From assembly GCA_026874595.1 (NCBI GenBank), contig CM049310.1, positions 85,101,056 through 85,165,055 of the forward strand: a stretch of DNA of 64,000 nt, given 5' to 3'. Of the stretch, positions 12,165 through 24,639 are shown one piece after another. Source of the DNA: Sipunculus nudus. Its lineage: Eukaryota > Annelida > Sipuncula > Golfingiida > Sipunculidae. Position 1 is the first letter of the stretch. Every line of letters begins with the position of its first letter. The notes beneath the pieces were generated by a model, which was not told where the DNA came from, did no database searches, and was given only the letters and a program-made list of their open reading frames with translations. Both the position numbers and the translations under genes were made by a program.

Positions 12165-12221
<57 letters not shown>
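12112..12221. repeat. Compound (TA)n microsatellite
   Basis: About 110 bp of TA with sparse CATA and GATA interruptions. Open frames through it are artefacts (Ile-Tyr repeats). Confidence 0.97.
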
Positions 12222-12223
<2 letters not shown>

Positions 12224-12299
12224 CAGAACCTAATATAAACAGATCACGAATGGGTGATGAACACAAATTTTGTAATGGAGATAAAAACAAATCAGATTC

Positions 12300-13021
12300 T
12301 GTAACATTAGGCAGTCTGAAATCTCTGGGGGAATAAATAAAGAAGTCAGTGGTTTTTTGTTAACAAATAACTATAATTTATTCTTAAAACAACCCTAATA
12401 TAACAATACAATACACTTAATCAATACAATAATACAGTAAACAGCGGTATCGCAACAAGTCAATACAATCATACAGAAAATAATGTGCACAATACCTGGA
12501 TACCAACACCATCACCACGTTAAGTTCATTAAATGTATACTGTTGGAGAATGACAGTCCAGTGTAAAGTTCTTGCAACAACCCAGAAAGTAAACTGAAGT
12601 CCAAAGGCATAAAATCCAGGAGAAAGTCTTTGAAAATCAATAATTGCCGCATTCGTCGGATAAGGTCCTAGATAACGTCCGCTGGAATCTGCTCTGCTGC
12701 TCTCTCTCTGCCCGTTCTAAACCACAGCCCCCTTATATACATTCACACCCCAAGCCGAGAATTTTCCACTTCTCGAACAGTCTATAAGATCTTGCACAAC
12801 ACTGTAAACACGCGTTTCAGGAATTATCGAGAAGACATCGCTGTGCGTATCTCCACATACCAGGGCCATCACGTGACCTCGACTAGACGTGAAAACTCCC
12901 AGTCAGCATGACAACGAGAGTTCAACCAATACGGATTAAACATAGAATGTAATACGCGGCCAGACACGAGTGCCTCAACAGGAGTTACGCCTGCCACATA
13001 ATAAAAAGAGCACCTGTAACA
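12300..13021 (-). mobile_element. Solo LTR of a gypsy-type retrotransposon
   Basis: On the minus strand this 722-bp segment begins TGTTACAGGTGCTC (13021) and ends CTAATGTTACA (12300), the TG...CA termini of an LTR. It contains a TATA box (TATATAAG, about 12740-12733), a GC-richer region downstream where transcription should start, and an AATAAA signal (12382-12377) ahead of the 3' end. This is the U3-R-U5 order. No internal domain, primer-binding site or second LTR follows on either side, so it is a solo LTR left by recombination. A clean target duplication is not visible because of the neighbouring TA tracts. The gypsy assignment is inferred from the TGTTAC terminus and length. Confidence 0.75.
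12733..12740 (-). promoter_or_regulatory. TATA box of the solo LTR
   Basis: TATATAAG followed by GGGGGC on the minus strand, at the expected U3/R border of the LTR. Predicted initiation would be about 25-30 bp downstream, near 12705. Confidence 0.5.
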
Positions 13022-13022
13022 A

Positions 13023-13042
13023 TATATATATATATATATATA
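13023..13042. repeat. (TA)n microsatellite at LTR edge
   Basis: Short TA run that abuts the LTR 5' end. Confidence 0.95.
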
Positions 13043-13109
13043 TTCAACAAGTGACCCAGGGATCATGACGCTATGCTGACTAGGAAAACATTCACAAAGG
13101 GAATTTTAT

Positions 13110-14145
13110 CAATGCCAAATTTTGTAGGTGGTATCCCCATTAATTGAAGCTCATAGAATATGGGTAACAAGGACTTATTTCAGGTTTCTCATGAGACTTT
13201 TCATGAATCTGCCTGAATTTTAAGTTAGAAGATTCTAGACCCAGTGATTAGGATTTGTGCCCTGAAAAAAGATGACCACATTTTTTAAGGTATCAATAAT
13301 AGATAAAACGATTCGTTAAAACTTTGAAAAAAAAAAAAAAACAGTTGGCGCCACCACTCTGCAAAAACTGATGAAATATTCCATGATCAATATCCATGCA
13401 AAGAATCATGGTGATAAATACAATAGTTGTTCATATACTGGGATTTTGTATCAAATTTGCCATTACTCTGGGGGACACTTCGGAGCCCCATAACTTAAAG
13501 GATATGGGTAACAGGTTTCCAAGGAGACTTAACATGGGCCTCCCTGCATGTCAAGGGAGAAGATTCTAGGTCCAGTCGTTACGATTTGTGTCCTATTAAC
13601 AGATGACGCATTCTAAAGAGGTCTTAGAAATAGAGGAAACAATTCGTTAACATCGAAAAAATACAGGTGGCGCCACCAGCCTGTAGAAACTAATGAAACT
13701 TTAAATGATCAATATCCATGCAAAGAATCATGGTGATCAATGCAATTAGTTCAGAAACTTGTCAATGAGCTTTTGTATCAAATTTATCATTATTACTTCG
13801 GAGCCCAATAGCTTAGAGGTTATGGGTAACAGAGACGAAATTTCATTTTTCCTAGGAGATTTTTCATGGACCTCCCTTGATATGAAGCTAGAAGTTTCAA
13901 GAACTGCTGGGCTAAAAAGTCTGGAGCCATTACAGGTACCAATTATCCTTGTGAATTTGACCAAGATCAAGTATTTCCAGATATCGTTAGCGGAAAATAA
14001 ATCACCGATTGGGCTCTGGCGGCCATATTGGAATTCTGAATTTGGATGTTCTTGTTTAGATATAGCACACGAAAGAAAGCGTCGCTGACGGAAGGATGGA
14101 CTGACGCGGTGATCACTATATGGCAGTTTTTTTTCAGGCGGAGCA
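13110..14145 (+). repeat. Three degenerate ~330-bp tandem units of a Helitron-like element
   Basis: Units anchored on ATATGGGTAAC-like strings near 13156, 13503 and 13822 repeat about every 320-347 bp. Each carries a TTTC..AGGAGAC block, CTCCCT, TTAGAAGATTCTAG, and an AGATGACGCATT-like spacer. Two units also share GGCGCCACCA and the string ATCAATATCCATGCAAAGAA. The GGTTTCCAAGG and AAGATTCTAGG blocks are shared with the array at 39.5-41.2 kb. The right end (14080-14135) has GACGGAAGGATGGACTGACG and GGTGATCACTATA, a diverged form of the terminal segment at 41140-41180. The two loci are therefore related elements. Confidence 0.65.
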
Positions 14146-14216
14146 ATAATAATTATGGTAATGTTCAAGTTCCATTTTAGATTGCTTTTCATAAAGAGAT
14201 TTTTACTGGAATAGGA

Positions 14217-14352
14217 CTAGGGTTCCAGATGACTTGGACCCGAAGAAGGTGGACTTGGACTTTAATCTCAAGGAGTCAGACATAGACTCAAGCTCGTGGG
14301 GCATAGACTCGGACTTGCATTCGGACTCAGACGGTGTGGACTCGACTACTTA
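14217..14352 (+). repeat. Degenerate GGACTY hexamer repeat
   Basis: GGACTTGGACTTTAATCTC and then repeated GACTCAAGCTC, GACTCGGACTTG and TCGGACTCAGAC show an imperfect 6-bp periodicity built on GGACTT/GGACTC. An old minisatellite. Confidence 0.6.
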
Positions 14353-16674
14353 ACGGTAGAAATTAGCTTGATAAATTATATTTATTCGCAATTATCTTTC
14401 AAGGCCGGGAAAGCCGTAGAAAGCGTATCGACGGTTCTGTTTCAAGCCCGTAGTATACTCCGTTTAATTAAATTTTGAGATTATTCATTTTCTCGTTTTA
14501 AAAACAAATATTAATATAATATATAGTAATATTATAGGTAGAAGGTAGTGTTACCCTCCGATGTAAAGTGCTCAATGGCCTACAGACTAGGCCAGAGCGG
14601 TATAACTCTGTATATTCACTACAGTCTGTGTCACGGGATGCGACCCGATCATCAGGTGAATGTTGTTAGAATCAGAATTGTTTTTCTCCAGAGTTAGTAA
14701 TATTATAATATATTTATATATAAATATATACGCTCTCGTGGCAGCGGAAATCTTGCGCTTCTAAAGAAGCTACCGATTTTCACGCTGCCAGCTTTAACCG
14801 TTTAGGAAATATTTAGACACCAGATGGCGGTTCGTTTTCCACTGAAATAAACGTGCGTATGATGTGACAAGCAGCCATCAGATGCCAATAAACAAACACT
14901 CGACAGGCATCGTGGCTCCGCCCATTGCTGCGCTTCAAGCGCCGTTTAATGAGTTTCCGGTCGAATTTAAATTGCTCCCTCTGCATTCTCGCATCATCGA
15001 CCGATTCGATTATGACATTATGACTGTGTTAGCGTAGCCATGTATCTGTTGTCTGCAGAACTGAAACCAGCAAGCGAGGTGTGCACGCAGCCTTTGTTGT
15101 TACGTTTCGTTTGAATTAAAGCTCACCGGCCGAGCATCCTATGTGCCCAAGGCCCTAAGCAAACCACGTCAGGGGCAATTCTCTCTGAGCCTGTGGCCTG
15201 TTCAGACGGTTACGCTGGGGGATGAGCTGTCACTTAAAAAGAAATGAATATGATTGGCTCTGTGTATTCCTCGCTTGGCTTTGTCTTCCAGCACAAGGTT
15301 TTTATCTGATTGGACAAAAATACAGTGCTCCCCTCTGGTGTTGCAATTCAGGATACGAGGTCATAACAAACAGCGCCTTACGATATAGGTAGTAGCCCTA
15401 TAGCGCTGTGTAAAGAGCGTAATAAATATATTAATACATTAAGTATCAATATAACGTTATTTTTTTTAAATATGTTGTCTTTTTAAAGTAAGGTATTTTT
15501 CAATCGAATGTTAATGATGGGTGCTGAATATAAATGACTGAGATTCTTTTTACGTTTGTGTATGCCGGCTGTGGAATGTTAAAAAAAGGTAAACTCACTC
15601 TAAATCTGTCTATTAATCTATTTTATATATTTTTTTTTATAAATAATCTATATGCATACCATTATGAACGCATGAAGATTAATTTAATGACCATTATATG
15701 GATGCTTTTCATAGAGATGCAAGCCTTATATTCAACATACACCAAATATATGCTTGGTCTTTTTTAACCTTTTCCTCACATGGCGGATGTTCTTAAAAAG
15801 GAAACAAATCCTTTAATGGTATGTTTGATACGTTCCCTAGAACATTGTGCTGAAATATGCGAGTTGTGAGATGTTTGTCTATATTTATATGCAAGAAAAA
15901 CCAAGTCTTTTACGGAATAACAGGAGTAATCGGTACCGCGAGCATTGTATATTTAACACCTATCCTTATGGAGTGTATCATTGAAGGGGCAAAACCGTTG
16001 CTGATACATGTATCAGGCCGCATACTGACACATCTGCCCTCGCTTCGGCTGCATCTATCTGACAATAATAAAAATAATCTAACTAACTGCTGTTCATATA
16101 TTTTTAATCCTTGCCAGTTCCCATTTTTTGGTCGTTTTGTGTAAACTATGTTTGTTGATAGTATAGATAACATACGAATCACATATTGTTCTGTGTTTAA
16201 CCTCTTGCACTTTTCTTTTGTTGAGGCTGTAGTGATGCCTGCTTAATTAGCTATAATTACAATTTCTGTGTTTTTTTACTTTGTTTATTGAACAATGAGG
16301 CCAATATTCTGTCATGTGTTTTAAGGTTTGGTCTACGTGATTAATATAACGGATGGACAATATTATATTTATATAGAGTAAAATATTATAGTAAAAATGT
16401 CGTCCATTTTTGTGTATTAAAATGGGCTTCATAATGAAATGGCGTTTATCATGACATGAGAACATACTGTGCACGGTCTCAAATGCAGAAAAAAAGTCAA
16501 GCATTCCTGTGCATCTCTCCCATTGGAGTCCACTGTCTGTCACTGAGTGAGAAACCTTTATTCAATGGGTGACATATTTTGGCAATGTCGTACTAAAAAC
16601 ATTTTAATAGGCAGTTATTAGTTTATCAGTTAATTTGCTGGCAACAATATCGGTCATCTTCATATATATTTCAG
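14353..16674. other. Non-coding stretch, possible weak DNA element
   Basis: No gene recognised. A segment of higher complexity and GC (14731-15419) begins CGCTCT and ends AGAGCG between TA dinucleotides, with a further CAGCG match inside both ends. It may be a decayed inverted-repeat element. Confidence 0.4.
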
Positions 16675-16807
16675 ATATGGAAAGTTTACAATGACTTGTG
16701 GATGTTCACTTCACACACTGGAAAGATCACACTGATGCTTTCTCTTCTGGTGACGTCTGCGCAATTAATATCTTCATTAGCTGTGTTACAGAAAGACGAA
16801 GTTCGAG
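16675..16807 (+). CDS. Gene E: signal-peptide exon of an IgSF-type membrane protein (partial)
   Basis: A clear acceptor (TATATATTTCAG, ending 16674) precedes an exon with ATG at 16702. It encodes 35 residues: a short polar start, a hydrophobic core (ITLMLSLLVTSAQLISSLA), then LQKDEVR. It ends in phase 1 at CGA G|GTAATG (donor at 16808). Length, hydrophobicity and phase match the signal exons of genes A (43207) and C (56678), so this is probably the 5' end of a paralogue. No Ig exon is visible on the plus strand up to 24 kb. A phase-matched terminal exon occurs at 35887. The gene may span about 19 kb with undetected exons, or be a fragment. Confidence 0.55.
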
Positions 16808-19608
16808 GTAATGTCATGATATTTACTGAAACTGACTAAGAAACTTTACCATATTTATTTTACTATTTTGTTACTATATATTCTCTGATTCGAAAGTTGT
16901 TTTTTTTGCACACCCTTACGCCCTAAATCAAGTATTTAACAATCCAAATAAAAACGAGAAAAGTTTCTAACAAAGATGTGTCAATTGTGTTTCTATACTT
17001 AATATGATGTCATTCTTTTAAGGTAGTAGCGCACAGCATGGCATCTTGTAGCTCACAGCACAGGCATTCCATTACTATTGTGTATTATTCTTCTACTACC
17101 ATAAATAATCCTTAAATGTACCCTCGGTTTCAAACTCTTCTGGAGAAGACACCTGTGTGACTTTTCCTGCAAACACATTAAATCTACGTTTCTTAATTAT
17201 GCCAAGAAATGCGACTGTGTTTTGGCTATTATAAACATTTACTTGTAGCTTTATTGAGAAAAGGTAATTAAATGATAACCATTAGGACCATTATCAAATA
17301 TCTAAAAATACTGGCATGATCAAGAGTACTAGCTGTTTGGACATCTTGAAAAAGAACAGATTGTTAGAATTATCTTCGGAACCGTATTATTAGTCGGTTT
17401 GGTTGTTGTGGCTGTGGCCATCTATTAGAGTCGTCAACAACTATCAACCCTGGTCAAAAATCGAAGGGAAGCCAGAAGAAAGATTGATTTGTGTTATGCA
17501 TTGATCAGTCCGTGAAAACTAATCATGATTTTGATATTTTTCATAATTTTAAAGGAGATGGGAATTAGGATATTTAAACCATTGACAGCGGTTTTCGAAA
17601 ACCCCAAGACATGTAAAAAGAAGTTAAGACTGACCCTTGTTTTGACTTACACGCATCGCCACAAAATTTCCTCATAAACAAGATACGATATCCCCAAGGA
17701 TAAACTGAAATAAATATATGTTTTGCTTAATCTTTTTAGTGTATGCTTTATATTTATTAAACTCTTATAAAGGAAATGCGCAACAGACTTTATATTCTCT
17801 ATGGATATTTCGCTAATATGTAGACATATGCTGCTTCACTTACGGTACACCTACCAGGAGACCTTCGCGTGTATGCTCTATCAGGTTTTAAGGAAACAAT
17901 TTAAGTACATAAAACCGATGTACCGTCAATTGGATAAACATAGATTTTGATGTATTCATTGACAACTATCACTTAGAAAGCAATGCTTTCCCAAAGTGAA
18001 TCAGTTTTAGAAATTCTGAAAACTGGTTCGGCTAATTAATTACCATTCAGGTAAACATTTCTTGCATTCTATTTTTTTCCATATTTTACGAGATCTAAAT
18101 TTCTCACTTGGACGATTGATCGTCGGGCAAGTGGACTTGAATCTCTTTCATACACCCAGTAGACGTGCCCTGATTGAATAGTGATAATACTATATATGCG
18201 GTGCGATAGTATTATATATGTAAAGGCATGTATAAATATGTAGACAATTTGAAATATGTTAACAGATAGATAAGAACCTTTACAGGATACACCTTGATGT
18301 ATTTGCATTTTGTTTTATTATGTTTTACTACGCACAATATCCGTTTTTCTATATTTTGTATGGTTACTTTTTTTTAAAATAAAGTTTATTGAGAAGCTCA
18401 GGGAGATGCTAATGTTTCATCTTAGCTACTGTCAGTGCACCTTTGCATTATTGAGTTTTATATATTTTTATATGTTTATGCAAAATGTTGCATATGTTTA
18501 CACATAATGTATTTGTTATGAAATAAATGAGTTCAACATATCCTTGGTTTTTGTTAATACCTATCTTCAGTTTTATATGATACTTGCAATCTCTGTTATA
18601 CGTTTCAATTCCAGTTTCACTGTATTCACATTGTTGTATTTTGCCCATATGTACTAAAAAATAACAATATACCAGTAAGTACCAAATAAACATTTAATTT
18701 GATTTCTGTATCTGATGATCATTTCCAAACTACATGATCCGAACACCGGTCCGTATACAAAAAATACTTATTGGTAGTAAAACACCTTTTATTCCCACTA
18801 AAGTATGCAAGTTCTTGGCATATCAGTTTGATTTTTCCGAAACAAAAATAAAATTATGTTAAATAAGTACACAGACCCGCCTCGAGAGGGAAAGACTTGG
18901 CAGAGCAATATCTTTAATACATAACTACGCCTTTCACAATCATTAGATAATAAGGCATTAAATATGAACACACTGACAGTCCTTTTTACAACATTGAAAA
19001 TAAACATAGATAACCATAATTTGTAAAATTAAAAAAAAAGAAATGTAACAACGCCAGCGAAATTATGTTGAACTATCAAACGTATACTTTTATCGGATTA
19101 AAATGCCGAATCCATATTGACAAATGTTAACTGATACACTGGGAACCCAGATCAGCAGTGGTTCACGAGTAACATGTTCATGTAAAGACTAAATATAAAA
19201 AGCTGCGACTGATCAAAGACAGAAAGACCCATTGCTGTACCTGTGAAATAACTGTGACTTGTTCTATAACGCCCAATCCCCGTTATACATTATTTCAAGC
19301 CGTGAATGCGGGGCTTAAAAACCAAAATATTTGACTTAGTGTACGATACAAATACAGGCTGGTAGTGCGCTTGATTCCATGGAAGCAGTCAAATGAAACA
19401 AATAAAACTTGAAACATGAATTAATTAAATTATAAGATTTGTTTTGTTCTCTCGTCATAAGAAGTTATATGTAGTATCTATATGAATAAGTGAAAACCTA
19501 TTAGAGGAAAACAATTAGAGGAAACAGGATATATGGCAGATGAGACACATCTTTAAGGTTTAGTTATTTTTAACTAAATGTAAAGATGCAGGGGACTTAT
19601 ATCTATGT
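16808..19608. other. Intron or intergenic stretch, nothing recognised
   Basis: AT-rich DNA after the signal-peptide exon. I searched the plus strand for Ig-type exons (a Tyr-x-Cys ending with a phase-1 donor) and found none. Short hydrophobic frames near 18.3 kb are AT-rich noise. Confidence 0.45.
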
Positions 19609-19965
19609 TAAAGGGACCTATTCACCTATGAACCTGTGTGAACGTGTTTGTAAACATACGAATGTTGACAAACGGGAATCAATATGTAACCCAAGTTGGT
19701 GGGTTGTATATATGCAAAGGAAGAAAGGTCACTTGTTGCAAAACGACGTTTGCAGAGCTCTAGCTTGTCTGACTTTACTGCCAGATGCCCTTGTTGAATT
19801 TGTTTTGATTGTTTTGGCGGGCCCCGCACATTTCAATCACGTTGTTATAAACAAGATAAGGAGCCTGTGTGCGGTGATATCCACATTTTTCTGGCCTAAT
19901 TTTATAAAAGCTCCAAGGGATTACCTTTAATTAACAAAGGTCAAATATGTGACTGGGTCCCTTTA
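19609..19965. mobile_element. MITE-like element with TAAAGGGACC termini
   Basis: The left end TAAAGGGACCTATTCACC (19609) and the right end, read in reverse complement from 19965, TAAAGGGACCCAGTCACA agree at 14 of 18 positions. The 357-bp interior has no transposase, so it is a non-autonomous inverted-repeat element. A diverged copy of the interior lies at 22295-22570. The target duplication is not clear, so the superfamily is unassigned. Confidence 0.65.
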
Positions 19966-22294
19966 TGGTGAGACATTTATCATAAAAAATATTAGACTCA
20001 TATCTGTATTGGTTAGTAGTTATAAACTCTAATTGATAATCCATATTAAAATGAATGCTGTGAGGAAAATAAATGGAAAACATATAATTTCCGGGCAGTT
20101 GTTAAAGACCATGCAGACTCCATTTTAACCAATATTACAACTGAATGAGCAGCATGTCCGAATGTATTGGCACTTACCGCAAAGAAAGATTACTTTGTTA
20201 CAATCGGAAGATACCTAGAATCTGGCACAGGATTAGCAATATTATAGAAGAAGCAATATTTTCATTGCAGTAAGTATCTATACTTCCGAACACACCGACC
20301 ATGTTGCAGTTATTTTGTCCAAATGGAGTAAGAACATCTTTATGAATGAGAATATGAAGGAATTATTGGGTGCCTTCATGCTTCAAAAAAAACATGAGCT
20401 CAAATGTATTTGAACAGTTCTGCTCAATGATCCATGAAGTTAACTATCAATGTACTCCACTGTATAGAGCTTGCACCCCGCTCGTCAAACGGTACATACT
20501 GCACCTACATATCGGCTAACCACCGATGTTAGATATACCTGATAGTACATTTTAGTCACCTACCCATTTGAGTGGAATTATAAACTCCATACTTTATGTA
20601 TTTGTAAAAGGGTGGAAATCCAGAATGATATCTGGTATATCATTTTATTTACACCCAGCACAGATATGGTAAGCCAATGCGCAAATATATTCTCAGATTA
20701 AATATGTTTATACCTTAAGTATTACAGGAATAGTACACACAGACATGTCACTATAAAAAGTCTGTAAGCAGTATGGCCGGCGTCTAATTGGACCAAACAC
20801 TTAATAACTGAGATAACCTTACCTTTTGCCAATATGTGGCATTTTGTTCTACATAAGTTACTTATATTATGTTGCAGAATGTTTTAATTCTGCAATGTCC
20901 ACAGAACTGAACACTCCTTTTCCTGTGCATATACGATCGTTTCGTGTACAAACACCAATTAGCTCTATATATAGGGAGGCGACCAAACAGTCGACCCATC
21001 ACAGGTCCTGAACCGTTTGGTCGCTGTAGATGGCTACTCATCGGCCTTAGTCCGCTTCACCAACCACGATTGATTGTCATATAAACTAGTTGAGAAATAA
21101 TGTTGTTGGCTTTTTTATTCGCAAGGTTATATTTTCGCGATTTCGTATTTTCGATGATGAGCGAGGTTTTTAAAATTCGCTATTCAGCGATGCTGTAACC
21201 AACACAATATATTCATAACTATATTGTAATTTATGTAGGAAAACTAAAGGGAACATATATGTGTAATACATTCCTTCTTTATTATTAGAAGATAAAATAT
21301 ATCGATATTGGAAGATGTAAGACATCAATATTCGATCTCAGACGCTGCATGATAAGATGTCATGTAACGAGGCTGTGCAATATGAATGTTGACCTTTGTA
21401 GGTTAAACTTCTTATTCACGATAAAAACCCATTCCCAGACATCGTGCATTTGAACCTTTCGCGAACAAAAGGCCAACCACAATATCCTTCATATTGATAA
21501 TTTCATAAAGGACAGCTATATAAGTGCGATCGATTCATTCAGGTGTATTACAGCACCGGCTTTGTGTCTAAATCAGTTCAAAATAAGGGAGTATAATACC
21601 TAATGTGTTGTAACCATTCGAAAAATACCCCCCCCCCTAATAACAAGTGAACACCTCTGCCTTCATAGATTGACAATAAAGACATTTTCTTTGTAAAACT
21701 AAACTCCGGGGGCGCCTATTACTAGTTTTTTTCAAGGACCGATGGTTAATTTTTCAATTATTATATTGCAATGTGTTTTATTCCTGTGTCCAGGAAATGG
21801 AAGTTGTATCTTACAATCAAAACAGTCCTCCAGTGTTGTGCAGTCTTCGCTAACATGATCACCTGGTATTTAATGTAGGTGTGGATATCTAGCTTTACTC
21901 ATGAATTACTTTTAATTGATATATTAGTAAATAAAACACTAGTTCATGAATGTTATGCAACATCACCGACAGAAATGGAACCAAGCTGAATTCGGATCGT
22001 TTATTTAAGATTAAAATGCATGTTCGCATAGAAAAATCATTCTATAAACACCTTTTTAGACATTAAGGACCCGGTATTTATAAGTATGTATAACTTGCTA
22101 ATAACTTCGCAACACTTAATTAATAAACATGGAAATCTTGTTCTCAGTTAATAATTCGTGTAGAGGTGGGTTAAAGCAAGCTCTTCTCCTATATCTGCAG
22201 AATGTATGTCATCCGCGGCTTATTATTAATGGATCGTAGGAAATTCCTGCTAAAAAAAGGTCTGATAACACCACTGAAAAGATTAAGGAGCTTT
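19966..22294. other. Non-coding stretch
   Basis: No gene recognised. It contains the perfect 10-bp inverted repeat at 20979-21024 and a short C run near 21629. Confidence 0.5.
20979..21024. repeat. Hairpin with perfect 10-bp arms
   Basis: GCGACCAAAC (20979-20988) and GTTTGGTCGC (21015-21024) are exact reverse complements separated by 26 bp. It could be cruciform DNA or the remnant of an element end. Confidence 0.7.
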
Positions 22295-22570
22295 ATATTT
22301 ACAAGCTGTTGGTAAGTACAGTACATGTGCCTATGTTGACAAACATGTTAGATATGTAACCTAAGATGGTAAGGTCATCAGTTGCAATACGATCTTTGCA
22401 AACTCTTGTTAATCTGATTTTCCACCAGATGTCGTTGCTCAATATGTTTGATTCTTTTTTGTGCCACCACCTTTTGTTAACGCATGGATATGTACAAAAC
22501 AAACAGACTCTGTGCGGTGGAATCGGTGTTTTATGGTTAATTTTTATAAAAAGGTTCAAGGTATTACTTC
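22295..22570. mobile_element. Diverged relative of the 19.6-kb MITE
   Basis: Shares an ordered series of blocks with 19630-19930 in the same orientation: GTTGACAAAC, ATATGTAACC, AAGGTCA..TGTTGCAA, TTTGCA, CCAGATG, TTTGATT, CTGTGCGGT and TTTTATAAAA. The terminal repeats are degraded. It is probably an older copy of the same family. Confidence 0.6.
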
Positions 22571-22730
22571 TACTTAATATATATCAGGTTTCAGAATTGG
22601 CCCCTTTTAGCAGACAATTCGTGTCTCTTGACAAGGAGACTGAAGAATACTTTGCTATTATCAGTGCAAAAACGTACTTTGATTTAGGATGCAATTAAAA
22701 GCAATCTTTAATATCTAAAATCTCCTGTTG

Positions 22731-22915
22731 CTCACCGGCTGTGTAGTCTATGGAGAGTACAGAACTCAGTGCCGGGATATCGTGAGTTTGAAACGGCCCC
22801 AGCCGACGGTAAGCGCTTTGCGAGCTAAATGGAAAGGCCGTGCCACACGACCGTTTTCACCGACAAAAGGGGTGCGCCTTTCGTGGGTTCCTTAAACCTA
22901 AGCAATTTGCAAGAT
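22731..22915 (+). mobile_element. tRNA-derived SINE (forward)
   Basis: GGCTGTGTAGTCTATGGAGA resembles an A box. About 35 bp downstream GAGTTTGAAACGG resembles a B box. A GC-richer body follows to about 22915. The spacing fits an internal polymerase III promoter. No complete tRNA cloverleaf is evident. Confidence 0.55.
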
Positions 22916-23589
22916 ACCACATCAAAGCTACAAGGGGCAGTAGTCACCAGGCTTAGTTAATAGCAGGACATGAATGGAGAAAAACGTGTCCCTACCATGC
23001 TAAAACATGAATGGAAGTTTGCAGAGGAGCATACTTAATTAAGGCTTATAGGTTTAAGGCAAGCATAATATAAAAGGTAAACAAATGACTTTGCCCTCAC
23101 AGTTGACTTCAGCGATGGTTTATCAATCTCTAATTCAAATTAGTTAATTCCAAATCTTGCTGAAATACCATTCTTCCTTCTTCGACTATATTATCTTACA
23201 TGTAATAGGAGACATTCAGGGCTAGTTATGAATTTTAATATTTTAATATAGAGCTAGATTAGAAATAAGGATTAAAATTCATATTTCTCAAGAGAATATC
23301 CAGCCTAAATAAGAAAATTAATTGGTCATAAATCGAAATTCGACGGATAAGAATTACAATTAATATATATAGTTACTGTTATATTAAAAAATATATAATA
23401 TTGTTTAAGAATATAAATCCCCAGGCTTCGTTAGTATTTCAGTTCCTTTGCCAATAACGCTAATTGCCTTTGCCAACCCAGCCAACACCGACAACGATTC
23501 AGAGGCGAATCCAGGATTAAGGAATAGGACATTTCCAACCCAGGAGTATTAATGAAAAAAACCTAATAACTGGTCCTCACGTCTCTACA

Positions 23590-23604
23590 CCCCCCCCCCC
23601 CCCC
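23590..23604. repeat. Poly-C run
   Basis: About 15 consecutive C. Confidence 0.95.
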
Positions 23605-23769
23605 ACCGGTCGCATCCCCTTCTGCAATTATCTGGTCAATCCATGTCTTATAGATTTGTTGTTGAACTGCAAAGACATGGATTTGAAATCTTTATTTTGT
23701 TTCTTGGTGTTGGTAAATGCCTTGTCCAAGTTTTAATTTGTGTAAGTTAATCTATCGAGTTCCATTTCT

Positions 23770-23880
23770 GTTTGAATCTACGTGACTGGGAGGTAGAACT
23801 GGCTCCCTATCCTGATAGTTTGTATCCTTGCTTCACCGAGGTCCGGTGTCAACCGCACCTGCGGGTCGTTGGTGTGTAAT
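23770..23880 (+). repeat. Dispersed repeat shared with 39.2-39.35 kb
   Basis: TGTATCCTTGCTTCACCGAG and the following GTCCGGTGTCAACCGCACCT, then GCGGGTCGTTGGTGTGTA, match the reverse complement of 39230-39335, which has the core ACCTGCGGGTCCTGGGTGTG. An inverted, diverged copy of the same family, unassigned. Confidence 0.6.
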
Positions 23881-24639
23881 TATACATATGTGTTCATTGC
23901 GTTCGTATGTGTTTGTGTTCAGAGAAAGAACCTAGAAAGAATCGATAAGATTTTGGTGTTGATTCAGCATCTTTTCCGGATTCTGCAGCTTTATCAAGAT
24001 TATTCACAAAGGTACTGTCACTTATGCCTATATAAACATGGAATATGGGCCACAAAATAAATGAATGCACAGAAGCTCAGTGTCCCATGGCCACCTGTTG
24101 AGATCACGGTCGAGTGCAGTCTGCTGGCAGGACTTTTTTTTTAAACGTGTGCTCGTATGGCGAACGAATATGTATACATTGGTGTGCAAATTTCAGTTTC
24201 TCTTTTAAGTTTGTCGTTTGATCGGGAATCAGATATTTAAAGAATTTTGTTTAGAACTTTGGTGAATTCTGAATTGTTCAACCATATATTTTTTTCTACT
24301 CAGGATAATTATTCAATCCTAAATCAAAGTATATGTGTTAAAACAAAGCGAAAAACATTGAAATTTCCTTCAAGTTCTATTGAAATGTCTCATAAAATAT
24401 AATAATACATAAGACCTTTATGAAAACATTAAAATATAAACAAATTAGAATACAAATGATCTATGTTTTCTTACACGTCACACTTAAGTAGTTTAAATAT
24501 AAGCATTAGTATTTCTAACAAAAATATGGTTTTGAATATGGTTGGGTATTCATTTTGAAAACTAAACAAAATCAAAGACTTTTGCTTTTGTGGACACTAA
24601 AGCTGATAGTTTAAATATTCTTTGACCTTAATCCCAGTC

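Noticed and set aside
12048-12336. Open frames of Ile-Tyr repeats on both strands
   Set aside because: They are translations of the (TA)n microsatellite. The same applies near 32571-32795, 34724-34921 and 36162-36401.
19586-19930. 114-codon plus-strand frame as a gene
   Set aside because: It lies almost wholly inside the MITE-like element, and the diverged copy at 22.3 kb does not preserve the frame.
23931-24016. Possible exon with a helical, Leu-rich peptide (acceptor TGTGTTCAG, donor GTACTG)
   Set aside because: No neighbouring exons and no family match. The signal is within chance for AT-rich DNA.
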